Counted from the stretch's first letter, positions 26,226 to 35,174 are shown. The stretch is DNA of 44,387 nt from Dysgonamonadaceae bacterium (GCA_031253625.1 JAIRVZ010000106.1:1-44387), one strand, 5' to 3'. Made by a program: numbers and translations. The notes: a model not told the origin generated them from the letters alone.

Positions 26226-26838
26226 ATATATCATTTTAGCCGACGGACTTTTCCCTTCTTCCGAACAAGTGCAAAACTTGTTGAAAAAGGCAGAAACCAT
26301 TGTGTGTTGTGATGGTGCTGCTCAAAAGTTATTGGATTTTGGTATCGAACCTCAATATATTGTCGGAGATTTGGATAGCTTATCGAAAGAATTCAAACAG
26401 CGTTTTGCTCAAAAAATCATTCAAAATTCCGATCAGGAAACCAATGATTTAACAAAAGCCGTCGAATTTTGTATCTCAAAAAATTGGAAGCAAGTTGCCA
26501 TTTTGGGAGCAACGGGATTACGCGAAGACCATACGCTGGGTAATATCTCCTTGCTTTGCAATTACAAAAAACAGCTTGATGAAGTAGTGATGATTTCGGA
26601 TTTTGGCATATTTACACCCATCTTTGAAACAACAATATTTAAATCATTTCCCGAACAACAAATTTCAGTTTTTTCTCTTAATCCGGAAACAAAACTAACT
26701 TTCAAAGGATTGGAATATCCTGTTGAAAATCAATCTTTTACTTCTTGGTGGCAGGGAACATTAAATGCTGCCTTAGGTGATTCTTTCGAAATCATTTTAC
26801 ACAACAAAGGAGAAGTGATTGTTTATATAACATTTTAA
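26215..26838 (+). CDS. Thiamine pyrophosphokinase
   Basis: 207 residues, normal for the family. It transfers pyrophosphate from ATP to thiamine. Motifs: CCDGAAQKLLDFGI, YIVGDLDSLSKEF (metal-binding GDLDS), NSDQETNDLTKAVEF (D-x-x-T-D/N) and GATGLREDHTLGNISLL. It overlaps the PnuC-family gene, which points to a transport-and-trap pair for thiamine. No TPP riboswitch was recognised upstream of the pair. Confidence 0.9.
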   Translation: MEYKYIILADGLFPSSEQVQNLLKKAETIVCCDGAAQKLLDFGIEPQYIVGDLDSLSKEFKQRFAQKIIQNSDQETNDLTKAVEFCISKNWKQVAILGATGLREDHTLGNISLLCNYKKQLDEVVMISDFGIFTPIFETTIFKSFPEQQISVFSLNPETKLTFKGLEYPVENQSFTSWWQGTLNAALGDSFEIILHNKGEVIVYITF

Positions 26839-26870
26839 ACACATAGGCACATAGAATACCCTATGTGTTT
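26837..26870. terminator. Bidirectional terminator
   Basis: AAACACATAGG pairs perfectly with CCTATGTGTTT around a 12-nt loop. It lies between the convergent thiamine pyrophosphokinase and DNA methyltransferase genes, with TTTT before it and AAAAA after it, so it can serve both strands. The methyltransferase stop codon overlaps its right arm. Confidence 0.75.
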
Positions 26871-27816
26871 AAAAAGATTTCTTCAAAGATTTACTATTCC
26901 TTTCCCAAAAAACGCCATCTTCATAACCCTGTATGGTTTTGTCGGCAGTCGCTTTCTCCAACCGCTTTTCTGCCCAGCAGCAAAATTCAAGATTCATCTC
27001 GATACCGCAATAGCGACGACCTAATTTTTTCGCAACTACCGAAGTCGTTCCCGAACCTAAAAACGGATCAAAAACAATCCCTTCGGGCGGACAACTTGCA
27101 AGAATTAACTTGGCAATCAATTTTTCCGGTTTTTGTGTTGGATGATCAGTGTTTTCGGGCATTGACCAATAAGGCACTGTCAAATCATCCCAAAAATTCG
27201 AAGGATGAGTCATGCGAAAATTACCTTCAGGCGTTTCTTCCCAATCTTTAGGTTTGCCATCTTGTTTATAGGGAGCAAGCACTTTTCGTCTTACTTTTAC
27301 GGCATCAATATCGAAATAATAATCTTTCGGATTTTTAACGCCAAACCAAATATCTTCCATGCTGTTTTTCCAGTTGGTTTTGGCACCTTTTCCTTTTTCC
27401 CGTTGCCAAGTGATACGATTGATAACAGAAAGATTTTCGTTCATCACGGTATATAAAGCAGCAGTGCATTTCCAATCACCACAAAGATAAAGCGAACCGT
27501 TCGGTTTAAGTTTTTTCACCACTTGAGGAAACCACGACCGCAAATAATCCAAATAAGCATTATCATTCATTTGGCGAAATTTCATTCCCGAAAAATCTTT
27601 ACTAAGATTGTATGGCGGGTCGATGATGATAAGGTCGGCAAATGCGTCCGGAAGTAAATCTATGGTTTGAAACAAATCGCTGCAAATTGTTTTGTCGGTC
27701 AATAGATCTTCTGAAATCGGCAAACCGGCAGGAAACAACAAACGTTTTTTAAACTCAATTATTTCATTTTCATTCACTTGCAATGTTTGATTGCGAGGAG
27801 CTCTTTCTTTAATCAT
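26869..27816 (-). CDS. Orphan DNA (adenine or cytosine-N4) methyltransferase
   Basis: 315 residues from the ATG at 27816. It is a beta-class amino-methyltransferase: the catalytic motif DPPYNLSKDF comes first (about residue 70) and the SAM-binding motif FDPFLGSGTTSVVA comes late (about residue 265), with HPTQKPEKLIAKLI between them. No restriction nuclease gene is adjacent, so it may be regulatory or a solitary protective enzyme. An in-frame extension to 27837 starts with TTG inside the -7 box and is rejected. Confidence 0.9.
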   Translation of the reverse strand: MIKERAPRNQTLQVNENEIIEFKKRLLFPAGLPISEDLLTDKTICSDLFQTIDLLPDAFADLIIIDPPYNLSKDFSGMKFRQMNDNAYLDYLRSWFPQVVKKLKPNGSLYLCGDWKCTAALYTVMNENLSVINRITWQREKGKGAKTNWKNSMEDIWFGVKNPKDYYFDIDAVKVRRKVLAPYKQDGKPKDWEETPEGNFRMTHPSNFWDDLTVPYWSMPENTDHPTQKPEKLIAKLILASCPPEGIVFDPFLGSGTTSVVAKKLGRRYCGIEMNLEFCCWAEKRLEKATADKTIQGYEDGVFWERNSKSLKKSF

Positions 27817-27834
27817 TCTAAAATTTATTTTGTG

Positions 27835-27842
27835 CAAATATA
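27835..27842 (-). promoter_or_regulatory. -7 box of the DNA methyltransferase gene (TATATTTG)
   Basis: Minus-strand TATATTTG lies 18 nt before the ATG at 27816; it decides against the upstream TTG start. Confidence 0.55.
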
Positions 27843-27873
27843 GGTGATATTTTCAAAATTGAATAAAAAGCAC

Positions 27874-27881
27874 TAAATTTG
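27874..27881 (+). promoter_or_regulatory. -7 box of the propeller redox cluster (TAAATTTG)
   Basis: TAAATTTG lies 50 nt before the ATG at 27932 and is the only clear -7 box seen before the long run of plus-strand genes that reaches 41681. Confidence 0.5.
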
Positions 27882-27931
27882 AAACTCACAATCGGAAAAA
27901 TGTAAAAATAATTAATTGAAAATAAAAAAAT

Positions 27932-29134
27932 ATGAAAGTAACTAATCTTTTAATTTTGATGTGTGTCGCATTTTCATTGTCGGCACAAAACGCAATTCAG
28001 TGGAGAAACGACCGTACAGGTATCTACAACGAAAAGAATTTATTAAAATCTTGGCCGGAAGAAGGGCCTCAATTGCTGTGGCACTACGATGATTTGGGCG
28101 AAGGACATTCGTCGATAGCTGTTGATGCCGATAAAATCTATGTTACCGGCATGACCGAAAATGTTGGTTATCTCTATGTGTTCGATTTAAACGGTAAATT
28201 ATTGGATAAGAAAAATTATGGTTCGGAATGGGCTAAAAATTACAACGGCCCTCGCGGAACTATTACCATCAATGATGGCAAATTGTATCTTTTCACTGGA
28301 ACCGGACATTTGATTTGCATGAATCAAAATTCTTTGGAAATCCTTTGGAAAAAAGACATTGAGGCTGATTTTGGAGGAAAAAACATCATGTGGGGCGTGA
28401 ATGAATCACCACTTGTTGTAAACGAAAAAGTAATACTTTCTGTCGGAGGAAAAGAGCACAACATTGTGGCACTGAATAAAAACGACGGTTCGCTTATTTG
28501 GTCGTCTCCGGGAGAAGGAGATCCCACCGCTTATTGTTCTCCGCTTTATATCGGAGATGTAGAGGTTCCACAAATAACAACCACGATGGCCGGTCATATT
28601 TTGGGAATTGATGCCGCAACTGGAGAAAAACTTTGGTCGCATCCATACAAATCACAAAGAAGTATTCATCCCAATACACCTATTTACAATGATAATATGC
28701 TACTTTTTTCCAACGGATACGGAATCGGCTCTGTCATGTTTCGTCTGATAAATGGCGGTCGCAATATAGAAAAAGTATGGGAATCGACCGATTTGGAACC
28801 CAAAACCGGAGGAATCGTGAAAATAGGTAATTATGTATATGGTTCCGGAGACCAACGTAAATTTTGGTACTGTTTGGATTGGAATACAGGTGAAACGAAA
28901 TATAAAGATAATACTTTCGGAACAGGAGTTACAATTGCCAACAATGGAATGCTTTATTGCTATTCCGAGAAAGGCGAAATGGCTTTGGTAAAAGCTACGC
29001 CCGAAAAATTCGATTTGGTAAGCAAGTTCCCAATAACACTCGGAACCGACCAGCATTGGGCACATCCGGTTATTTATAAAGGAGTTTTGTATGTGAGACA
29101 TGGAAATACATTGATGGCATATCAAATCAAGTAG
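27932..29134 (+). CDS. Secreted PQQ-like beta-propeller protein, copy 1
   Basis: 400 residues with a signal peptide cleaved near LSAQN (residue 19). The rest is a repeated PQQ-like beta-propeller: blades with tryptophan-docking motifs such as GSLIWSS, GEKLWSHPY and GETKYKD, and the opening QWRNDRTGIY. It is closely similar along its whole length to the next gene, pointing to a tandem duplication. PQQ-like propellers often do not bind PQQ; with no cysteine-pair or dehydrogenase domain here, a structural or binding role in the periplasm is more likely. An 8-bp array starts right after its stop codon. Confidence 0.85.
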   Translation: MKVTNLLILMCVAFSLSAQNAIQWRNDRTGIYNEKNLLKSWPEEGPQLLWHYDDLGEGHSSIAVDADKIYVTGMTENVGYLYVFDLNGKLLDKKNYGSEWAKNYNGPRGTITINDGKLYLFTGTGHLICMNQNSLEILWKKDIEADFGGKNIMWGVNESPLVVNEKVILSVGGKEHNIVALNKNDGSLIWSSPGEGDPTAYCSPLYIGDVEVPQITTTMAGHILGIDAATGEKLWSHPYKSQRSIHPNTPIYNDNMLLFSNGYGIGSVMFRLINGGRNIEKVWESTDLEPKTGGIVKIGNYVYGSGDQRKFWYCLDWNTGETKYKDNTFGTGVTIANNGMLYCYSEKGEMALVKATPEKFDLVSKFPITLGTDQHWAHPVIYKGVLYVRHGNTLMAYQIK

Positions 29135-29166
29135 TTAGTAAGTTTGTAAGTTGATAAGTTAGTAAG
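29135..29166. repeat. 8-bp array between the two propeller genes
   Basis: Exactly four 8-nt units: TTAGTAAG, TTTGTAAG, TTGATAAG, TTAGTAAG. It abuts the TAG stop of the first propeller gene. The same unit flanks the four-helix-bundle gene at 43920 in inverted pairs; here only one arm is present. Confidence 0.75.
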
Positions 29167-29173
29167 TATTGAG

Positions 29174-30382
29174 ATGAATAGATTGTTTTTTGTGTTGTTT
29201 TTGGCAATGATGTTCACTTCATTGTCTGCTCAGGTTCAATGGCGAGGCGACCGAACAGGTGTTTATCACGAAGAAGGATTACTACAGAAATGGCCTGCCA
29301 ATGGTCCCGAATTACTTTGGCATTTCGATGGCTTGGGCTTAGGCTATTCTTCCATTACCATCGAAAAAGACAAAATATTTGTTACAGGATATATCGACGG
29401 TCATGGTTATCTTTATGTATTGAATACAGAAGGTAAACTTCAACATAAGATTGACTACGGTCGCGAGTTCGACGATAGCTATACCGGTGCCCGCAGTGCA
29501 GTGATGCACGACGATGGAAAATTGTATGTCGTAAGCGGAATGGCTGAATTATTCTGTTACGATATGCAATCGCTAAAACTATTGTGGAAAAAGAATTATG
29601 CAAAAGAATACGCTGCAGAAAACACCAAACACGGTTGGCACGGCCCGCCTCTGATTGTTGGCGAAAAGCTAATCATTGCCCCCGGAGGAAAAATACACAA
29701 CATTGTAGCCCTGAATAAAACAACAGGCGAAATGATTTGGAGTCCGGAAGGTGCAGGTAGTATGGCCGGATATGGAGTACCAATCTACATCAGTGACCAA
29801 CAAGTGCCGCAAGTAGCGGTAATGATGTCCGACCATATTATCGGATTAGATATATCAAACGGCGAATTGCTTTGGTCATACCCGCACACGAATCGATTTC
29901 GAGAGCATCCCAATACACCGATATACAGCAATGGTATGTTATTCTGTACCAGCAGTTACGGCAAAGGCTCCGTCATGTTGCGCCTAACAAATGGTGGCCG
30001 CAATGTAGAAAAACTTTGGGAAAAATCCGAATTAGACGGTCGCACCGGACACATGCTCAAAATTGGCAATTACATTTACGGTTCGGGAGATAGAGCCAAC
30101 TGGTATTGCATTGATTGGCAAATCGGCAAAGAAATGTATAAAGACAATACGCTCACATCGGGAGCAATCATCGCCAACAACGATATGCTCTATTGTTATA
30201 CTCAAAAAGGTGAAATGGCCTTGGTAAAAGCCACACCCGAAAAATACGATTTGATAAGCAAGTTTTCCATAACCATAGGCACAGGCGAACACTGGGCACA
30301 TCCTGTTATTTTTCAAGGTGTTTTATATGTGCGGCATGGCGATAGTTTAATGGCGTATAGGATTAAGCAACTAACTAATTAA
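29174..30382 (+). CDS. Secreted PQQ-like beta-propeller protein, copy 2
   Basis: 402 residues; signal peptide ending near LSAQV (residue 20), then VQWRGDRTGVY and a PQQ-like propeller aligned end to end with the preceding protein (shared runs include GKIHNIVALNK / GKEHNIVALNK and GEMALVKATPEK in both). The pair must have arisen by duplication and has since diverged. Both keep HWAHPVI and VRHG near the C-terminus, which may mark a shared functional face. It is placed 40 nt after copy 1 and before a large repeat composite. Confidence 0.85.
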   Translation: MNRLFFVLFLAMMFTSLSAQVQWRGDRTGVYHEEGLLQKWPANGPELLWHFDGLGLGYSSITIEKDKIFVTGYIDGHGYLYVLNTEGKLQHKIDYGREFDDSYTGARSAVMHDDGKLYVVSGMAELFCYDMQSLKLLWKKNYAKEYAAENTKHGWHGPPLIVGEKLIIAPGGKIHNIVALNKTTGEMIWSPEGAGSMAGYGVPIYISDQQVPQVAVMMSDHIIGLDISNGELLWSYPHTNRFREHPNTPIYSNGMLFCTSSYGKGSVMLRLTNGGRNVEKLWEKSELDGRTGHMLKIGNYIYGSGDRANWYCIDWQIGKEMYKDNTLTSGAIIANNDMLYCYTQKGEMALVKATPEKYDLISKFSITIGTGEHWAHPVIFQGVLYVRHGDSLMAYRIKQLTN

Positions 30383-30427
30383 TAGAGAAGTATAATGAAA
30401 TTTGCTTTTTTCGATTTGAATCGAAGA

Positions 30428-30659
30428 TCGGCATTAGCCAATTGGAAGTTATTTATTGCAAGCCTAAAGTCCGATAGGACTTTTATGTGGATAGCCCCGT
30501 GCAAGCGTAGCGCAGCTCGGGGTAAGATGATACACCCGCCCTTTCGGAACTCCGTAGGAGTTCAACCCGTTACGGGGTTGTGGTTGAGGAGGGGTGTTCT
30601 ACAACCCCGAGCTGCGCTACGCTTGCACGGGGCTATCAATATTTGTCTCCTACGGAGAC
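30428..30659. repeat. Composite of nested palindromes
   Basis: This fills most of the 318-nt gap 30383-30700. Outer arms of 34 nt are perfect inverted copies (30490-30523 and 30604-30637, starting GATAGCCCCGTGCAAGC). Inside are GAACTCC-gta-GGAGTTC (30547-30563) and CAACCC/GGGTTG. Outside are AAAGTCC-gata-GGACTTT (30466-30483) and GTCTCC-tac-GGAGAC (30645-30659). The left end holds the 14-mer TCGGCATTAGCCAA also found at 648. A 90-codon open frame across it is judged spurious. It is GC-richer than its surroundings. Confidence 0.8.
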
Positions 30660-30700
30660 TTGCGTAATGTCAATTATTAAATTGTATAAATATTATCAAT

Positions 30701-32092
30701 ATGAAACCTCTTTTTTCTCTTTTATTCTTGTTGTTAAGTCTTAGCGTAAGCGCGCAGCAACAAAAAGGTATCAACAATACCTACACTCAAACCGAAGTAG
30801 ACTTAAAGTTGCAACTACAACAAAAAGAAGTTGAAGGCTTGCAAAAAGATTTTAAAGTGTTGCAACAACAAATACAAGATAATATTGATAATCAGGAAAA
30901 ATGTATTCAATCGATGGATAAAAGAATAGATAGAACACTTACTGTCATAGCTATTATTGTGGCACTTATTGCTGCTATATTAGCACTTATTGGCATTATA
31001 TCAAGCTATTGGGTTAAATTGAAAATAAAAGAAGTAAAGGCAACGTCGGAAGAAGTAACGCAAATGAAAGAAAACATTGAGGATATGGAAAGAGAAGCGC
31101 GTATTTTCTTTGAAGAAGCAAAACAAGAAATACATACTATTTTAGAAGATGCAAGAAATAAAAATCAGGAATTTAATGAAATAATGGAATTTGCTAAATC
31201 AGTAGTACCAACAGAAGCACCTAAGGGAGAAATAAAAAAGGTTGAAGAACAAATTAAAAAGACAGAAAAAATGAAAGCTAAGGATGAATATACTTTTGAT
31301 GACTGGTTTTTGAAAGCTTTTGATGCTCAAGCAAAAAAAGAACTTGAAAAAGCTTGCTTGTACTATGAAAAAGCTATAGAATTAGGAGCCGCTGATATAA
31401 ATTTGGCTACAGCATACTACAATTGGGGAATTGCGTTAGATGATTTGGGAAAAATAAATGGAGAAGAGAAACTATTTAAACAAAGTATTGAGAAATATAA
31501 AAAAGCCATAGGGTTAAAGCCAGACTATGCTACAGCATATTGCAATTGGGGAACTGTGTTAGTTCGTTTAGGAAAAATGAAAAGTGATGAGAAACTACTT
31601 GAACAAAGCATTGAAAAGTGTAAAAAAGCCATAGAGTTAAAGCCGGACTATGCTATGGTATATTACAACTGGGGAATTGCGTTAACTGGGTTAGGAAAAA
31701 TAAAAAAAGATGAAAAACTCTTTGAGCAAAGTATTGAAAAGTATAAAATCGCTACAGGATTAGAAGCAGATTATGATGATGCATATTGCAATTGGGGATA
31801 TGTGTTAATCGAATTAGGAAAAATGAAAGAGGATATTTTTTCATATAAAGAGGAAATAAAATATGTTTTACTAAAAGCAGAAGACATAAAAGAAGGTGCA
31901 GGAAGCTATAACTTAGCATGTCTGCACTCACTGTTGGAAGACAAAAATAAAGCTTTAGAGTGGTTAGAAAAAGATTTACAAAATAACAAAAGGCCCAAAA
32001 AGGAAATTGAAAAAGATGATGACTTTGCCAATATAAAAGGCACTTCCGAATTTAAGAATTTACTTGACAAGTATTTTCCCGATGGCAAATAA
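30701..32092 (+). CDS. Membrane TPR protein with coiled coil
   Basis: 463 residues. A signal peptide (to about SAQQ, residue 20) is followed by a glutamine-rich coiled coil (about 28-75), one transmembrane helix (VIAIIVALIAAILALIGIIS, about 85-108), a second coiled coil, and TPR units at about 205-380. Three of the TPR units are near-copies of about 46 residues (AYCNWGTVLVRLGKMKSDEK / VYYNWGIALTGLGKIKKDEK), so recent internal duplication is likely. The C-terminus has the TPR end-of-group pattern (SYNLACLHSLLEDKNKALEWL). It could scaffold the surrounding envelope proteins. No -7 box was seen. Confidence 0.75.
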   Translation: MKPLFSLLFLLLSLSVSAQQQKGINNTYTQTEVDLKLQLQQKEVEGLQKDFKVLQQQIQDNIDNQEKCIQSMDKRIDRTLTVIAIIVALIAAILALIGIISSYWVKLKIKEVKATSEEVTQMKENIEDMEREARIFFEEAKQEIHTILEDARNKNQEFNEIMEFAKSVVPTEAPKGEIKKVEEQIKKTEKMKAKDEYTFDDWFLKAFDAQAKKELEKACLYYEKAIELGAADINLATAYYNWGIALDDLGKINGEEKLFKQSIEKYKKAIGLKPDYATAYCNWGTVLVRLGKMKSDEKLLEQSIEKCKKAIELKPDYAMVYYNWGIALTGLGKIKKDEKLFEQSIEKYKIATGLEADYDDAYCNWGYVLIELGKMKEDIFSYKEEIKYVLLKAEDIKEGAGSYNLACLHSLLEDKNKALEWLEKDLQNNKRPKKEIEKDDDFANIKGTSEFKNLLDKYFPDGK

Positions 32093-32112
32093 GATTAAAT
32101 AACTTTGATAAT

Positions 32113-33534
32113 TTGAAAAGAAAAAATATAATCAGGATTATTACCTTACTCGTTGTATTGATTTACATCGGTGCCATCGTATTTTGGCATCTCTACACGC
32201 CCGATTATAATTTAACTATTCAAAACCCCGGAGCAGATAATCGTCCCGAAGGAAGTGCACGCAAAACCAATGATGTTGTTATCGGAGAGTTTTTTATGCG
32301 TTATGTCGAAAGTTCTTCAATTTTGAAAGGACAATGGCCATGTTTCAGAGGAAACGATTATAAAAATATTGCACGCACAAACGATGTAATCAATACTTCA
32401 TCTGATTTTCCTGTACAGTGGAAAGTAGAAACAGGCGAAGGGCACGCTGCGCCTGTTATTTACAACGGTCGGGTGTATTTGCTCGATTACGACGAGAAAC
32501 TCAGTTCGGATATGTTGCGTTGTTTTTCATTAGAATCAGGTATGGAACTCTGGCGCAGATGGTATCGCGTGCCAATGAAACGCAATCATGGATTTTCGCG
32601 TACTGCCCCTGTTGTAACCGATAAATATGTGATTTCCATCGGTCCGGAAGCGCACGTGATGTGCTGCGATCCAATCACGGGCGAACTGAAATGGACGTTA
32701 GACGTACAAAAACAATTCGAGACAGAAGTGCCGTTTTGGTATGCCGGGCAATGCCCGAGAATAGAAAACAACCAACTGATTTTAGCACCTGCCGGAAAAG
32801 GCATTCTGATGGCTGGAATCGATTGCGAAACAGGAGAAATTGCTTGGCAAACGCCCAATTCAGTCGGATATAAAATGTCGCATTCATCCATTATGCCAAT
32901 GACACTTAGCGGAAAGAAAACATACGTGTATGCCGGAATCGGAGGCGTTTGTGGAGTATCAGGCGAAACATCCGATAAAGGTAAATTGCTGTGGAACGTA
33001 ACATGGAAACCTTCGGTAATTGCACCTTCTCCATTGCAATTATCATCTACTGAAATCGCAATGACGGCTGGTTACGGAGCCGGAGGCGCCTTGCTGCAAG
33101 TGAAAAATACAGACGATAGATGGACGGCAACCATTACCGACCAATACAAACCGAGCGAAGGATTATCGAGCGAACAGCAAACCCCAATATTATACGAACA
33201 AATGGCGATAACCATCCTGCCGAAAGATGGCGGTGGAATGCGTGGAAAATTAGTTGCATATTCACCGACCAATTTACGCACGCCCATTTGGGAATCGGCA
33301 GCAGACGAGCGTTTCGGATTAGGGCCTTACATGATAATCGGCAATCACTTGTTTGCACTGAAAGAAGACGGAGAATTGTATCTCTATAAATTAGAACAGA
33401 GGAGAATGTCATTTGTCAAAAAACAACGCATCATGGAAGGCATTGATGCGTGGGGACCAATGGCATACGCTGATGGATATTTATTATTGCGTGATGCTCA
33501 TTGGGTTTATTGTTTAAAAATAGAACGCGGATGA
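32113..33534 (+). CDS. Membrane-anchored PQQ-like beta-propeller protein
   Basis: 473 residues from a TTG start at 32113, chosen because it gives KRKNIIRIITLLVVLIYIGAI, a basic anchor helix that no ATG start would keep. The propeller begins at CFRGNDYKNIART and has blades with GHAAPVIYNGRVYLLDYD, GMELWRRWYR, GELKWTLD, GEIAWQT. Cysteines are more frequent than in copies 1 and 2 (DMLRCFSLE, HVMCCDPIT, GQCPRIE). The last codons (Glu-Arg-Gly) and TGA stop come from the repeat at 33523, so the natural C-terminus may have been altered slightly. Confidence 0.8.
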   Translation: MKRKNIIRIITLLVVLIYIGAIVFWHLYTPDYNLTIQNPGADNRPEGSARKTNDVVIGEFFMRYVESSSILKGQWPCFRGNDYKNIARTNDVINTSSDFPVQWKVETGEGHAAPVIYNGRVYLLDYDEKLSSDMLRCFSLESGMELWRRWYRVPMKRNHGFSRTAPVVTDKYVISIGPEAHVMCCDPITGELKWTLDVQKQFETEVPFWYAGQCPRIENNQLILAPAGKGILMAGIDCETGEIAWQTPNSVGYKMSHSSIMPMTLSGKKTYVYAGIGGVCGVSGETSDKGKLLWNVTWKPSVIAPSPLQLSSTEIAMTAGYGAGGALLQVKNTDDRWTATITDQYKPSEGLSSEQQTPILYEQMAITILPKDGGGMRGKLVAYSPTNLRTPIWESAADERFGLGPYMIIGNHLFALKEDGELYLYKLEQRRMSFVKKQRIMEGIDAWGPMAYADGYLLLRDAHWVYCLKIERG

Positions 33535-33612
33535 CGCAGATGACGCGGATTTACACAGATTTTTAAAATTTATTATCTGCGAAAATCTGCGTTATCTGCG
33601 TCATCTGCGTTC
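33523..33612. repeat. Inverted pair of 9-bp arrays (GATGACGCG units), copy 1
   Basis: Left arm GAACGCG, GATGACGCA, GATGACGCG, GATTTACAC; the right arm ends in TCATCTGCGTTC and is its inverted counterpart over about 40 nt. It overlaps the stop of the upstream propeller gene and ends 15 nt before the next start. Other copies: 36421 and 40246. Confidence 0.85.
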
Positions 33613-33627
33613 TAAAAAAATAAAATT

Positions 33628-34617
33628 ATGAATAAAAAAACTTTGAAAATCGGGTTGAACATTTTAGTATTTCTTTTGATTGCTGGATTTGGATATTATA
33701 TGATTCGTTCGATAATGTCGGACAAAAATACTACTCAATCGAGCGACGAAAATGCGAAAGATGTGTTTGTTTCCCCTTACGAAAAAGTGGGTAGTTTCGA
33801 TGCTGATTCCGAAATATGGTATTTCTATATTTACGAGAATGCCATTTATGTTGCTTTGCAGGATAAAGTTTCCATTTTCGATTTGTCGGGTAAACATCAA
33901 CGAGATTTTGCGATAAAAGAAAATCCTCGCGAAATTGCGGTTGATAAAACGGCAATTTTCTTACTGTACGATACATGGGTAGATTTGTATTCTTCCGATG
34001 GACAAAAAATAGGCGGATGGGAAGCGTGTAGCGATAATTCCGAATATTGTTCGATTACAACAACTAAAGATTATGTTTTTGTGACTGATGCGGAAAACAA
34101 AAACATCGTTCAATATGATAAGCAAGGAGGATTAGTGCGATTCATCAAAAGTCCCAAAGGATTTATTATCCCAAGTTACGCATTTGATATCATCAACATA
34201 AACGACACAATCTATTGTGCCAATTCAGGCAGACATCAAATTGAAAGTTATACGCTCGATGGAGAATTTATCGCATCGTTTGGCCAAAGCGGAGCACAAG
34301 CCGGAGCCTTTGCCGGATGTTGTAACCCGATTTATCTTGCTAAAAATTCCGACGGGAATATCCTAACCTCGGAAAAAGGAAATCCTCGTATTTCATGCTA
34401 TGGGAGAAACGGAAAATTCCGCTCAATTTTATTCGATGCCAATATGTTGGGTGGCGGAACTGATGCTTACGAAATGCAGGTTTCGGGCGAAAACATATAC
34501 ATTGCAAGCGGAAAAACAATTTCAATTTATTGTAGAGACATTGCGCGCAACGTCTCTACGAAAAAATCATGTGCCGGTTGTGAAAAAGATTGCCCAATGC
34601 GTAAAGGGTTAAATTAA
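33628..34617 (+). CDS. Membrane-anchored NHL/6-bladed beta-propeller protein with a C-terminal Cys motif
   Basis: 329 residues. One N-terminal helix (about 6-26, IGLNILVFLLIAGFGYYMI) anchors an extracytoplasmic six-bladed NHL-like propeller (repeats with VFVTDAENKNIVQYDKQGG, YCANSGRHQIESYTLDGEF, ILTSEKGNPRISCYGRNGKF). The C-terminus is CAGCEKDCPMRKGLN, a C-x2-C-x3-CP stretch like part of a 4Fe-4S motif; with the earlier Cys in SIYCRD it might bind a metal. A 30-bp palindrome codes for the residues just before it. The ferredoxin gene begins 8 nt later. Confidence 0.75.
   Translation: MNKKTLKIGLNILVFLLIAGFGYYMIRSIMSDKNTTQSSDENAKDVFVSPYEKVGSFDADSEIWYFYIYENAIYVALQDKVSIFDLSGKHQRDFAIKENPREIAVDKTAIFLLYDTWVDLYSSDGQKIGGWEACSDNSEYCSITTTKDYVFVTDAENKNIVQYDKQGGLVRFIKSPKGFIIPSYAFDIININDTIYCANSGRHQIESYTLDGEFIASFGQSGAQAGAFAGCCNPIYLAKNSDGNILTSEKGNPRISCYGRNGKFRSILFDANMLGGGTDAYEMQVSGENIYIASGKTISIYCRDIARNVSTKKSCAGCEKDCPMRKGLN
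34531..34560. repeat. Palindrome read in frame in the NHL protein
   Basis: TGTAGAGAC-attgcgcgcaac-GTCTCTACG, near-perfect over 30 nt. It codes for CRDIARNVST. It resembles a widespread GTAGAGACGTTGC element that I recall from several phyla; that link is from memory. Confidence 0.65.
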
Positions 34618-34625
34618 AGCTAAAT

Positions 34626-35174
34626 ATGAAAGCATACGAAAGAAGGGAATTTCTACGCACCTGCGGACAAGTGATTGCAGGCGGAACAATATTAACGCTT
34701 TTCGAACTTTCTCTTCGCAAAGCAATGGCAAAGGGAGCGACTTATTTCTGGCAAATCGACCCAACAAAATGCACTTTTTGCGGACGTTGTGAAACCGATT
34801 GTGTATTACCGATGTCGGCCGTCAAAGCCGTACACTCAGTAAAAATTTGCGGTTTTTGCGATTTGTGCGGAGGCTACTATCGTCCCAATGTGAAAGAACT
34901 GAATACAGCAGCCGAAAATTTGATGTGTCCAACCGGAGCAATCAGCCGCAGATTTGTAGAAGAACCCTACTTTGAATATAGCATCGATGAAGATCTTTGC
35001 AACGGTTGCGGAAAATGCGCCAAAGGCTGCAATTCATTCGGCAACGGTGCGCTTTACTTGCAAATCAAGCAGAATTTGTGCAAAAACTGCAATGAGTGCG
35101 AAATCGCGAAAGTTTGTCCGGCTGATGCTATCAGGCGTGTTCCGATTGCAAAAGCATATAATTTGAAACTTTAA
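34626..35174 (+). CDS. Tat-exported ferredoxin with four 4Fe-4S motifs (NapG/MauM-like)
   Basis: 182 residues. A twin-arginine leader (ERREFLRTCGQVIAGG) precedes four cysteine clusters: CTFCGRCETDC (about 50), CGFCDLC...CPTGAI (about 76-100), CNGCGKCAKGC (about 123) and CKNCNECEIAKVCP (about 150). This is the plan of NapG and MauM, periplasmic electron carriers that work with NapH/MauN-type membrane proteins, and such a gene follows 13 nt downstream. It probably receives electrons from that partner and passes them to an extracytoplasmic acceptor. No molybdoenzyme is nearby. Confidence 0.88.
   Translation: MKAYERREFLRTCGQVIAGGTILTLFELSLRKAMAKGATYFWQIDPTKCTFCGRCETDCVLPMSAVKAVHSVKICGFCDLCGGYYRPNVKELNTAAENLMCPTGAISRRFVEEPYFEYSIDEDLCNGCGKCAKGCNSFGNGALYLQIKQNLCKNCNECEIAKVCPADAIRRVPIAKAYNLKL

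Noticed and set aside
27816-27837. Upstream TTG start for the DNA methyltransferase
   Set aside because: The TTG is part of the -7 box at 27842-27835; the ATG at 27816 is preferred.
30395-30667. A 90-codon open frame starting MKFAFFDLNRR
   Set aside because: It runs through nested palindromes, has no recognisable domain and its composition follows the repeats, so it is treated as repeat sequence and not as a gene.
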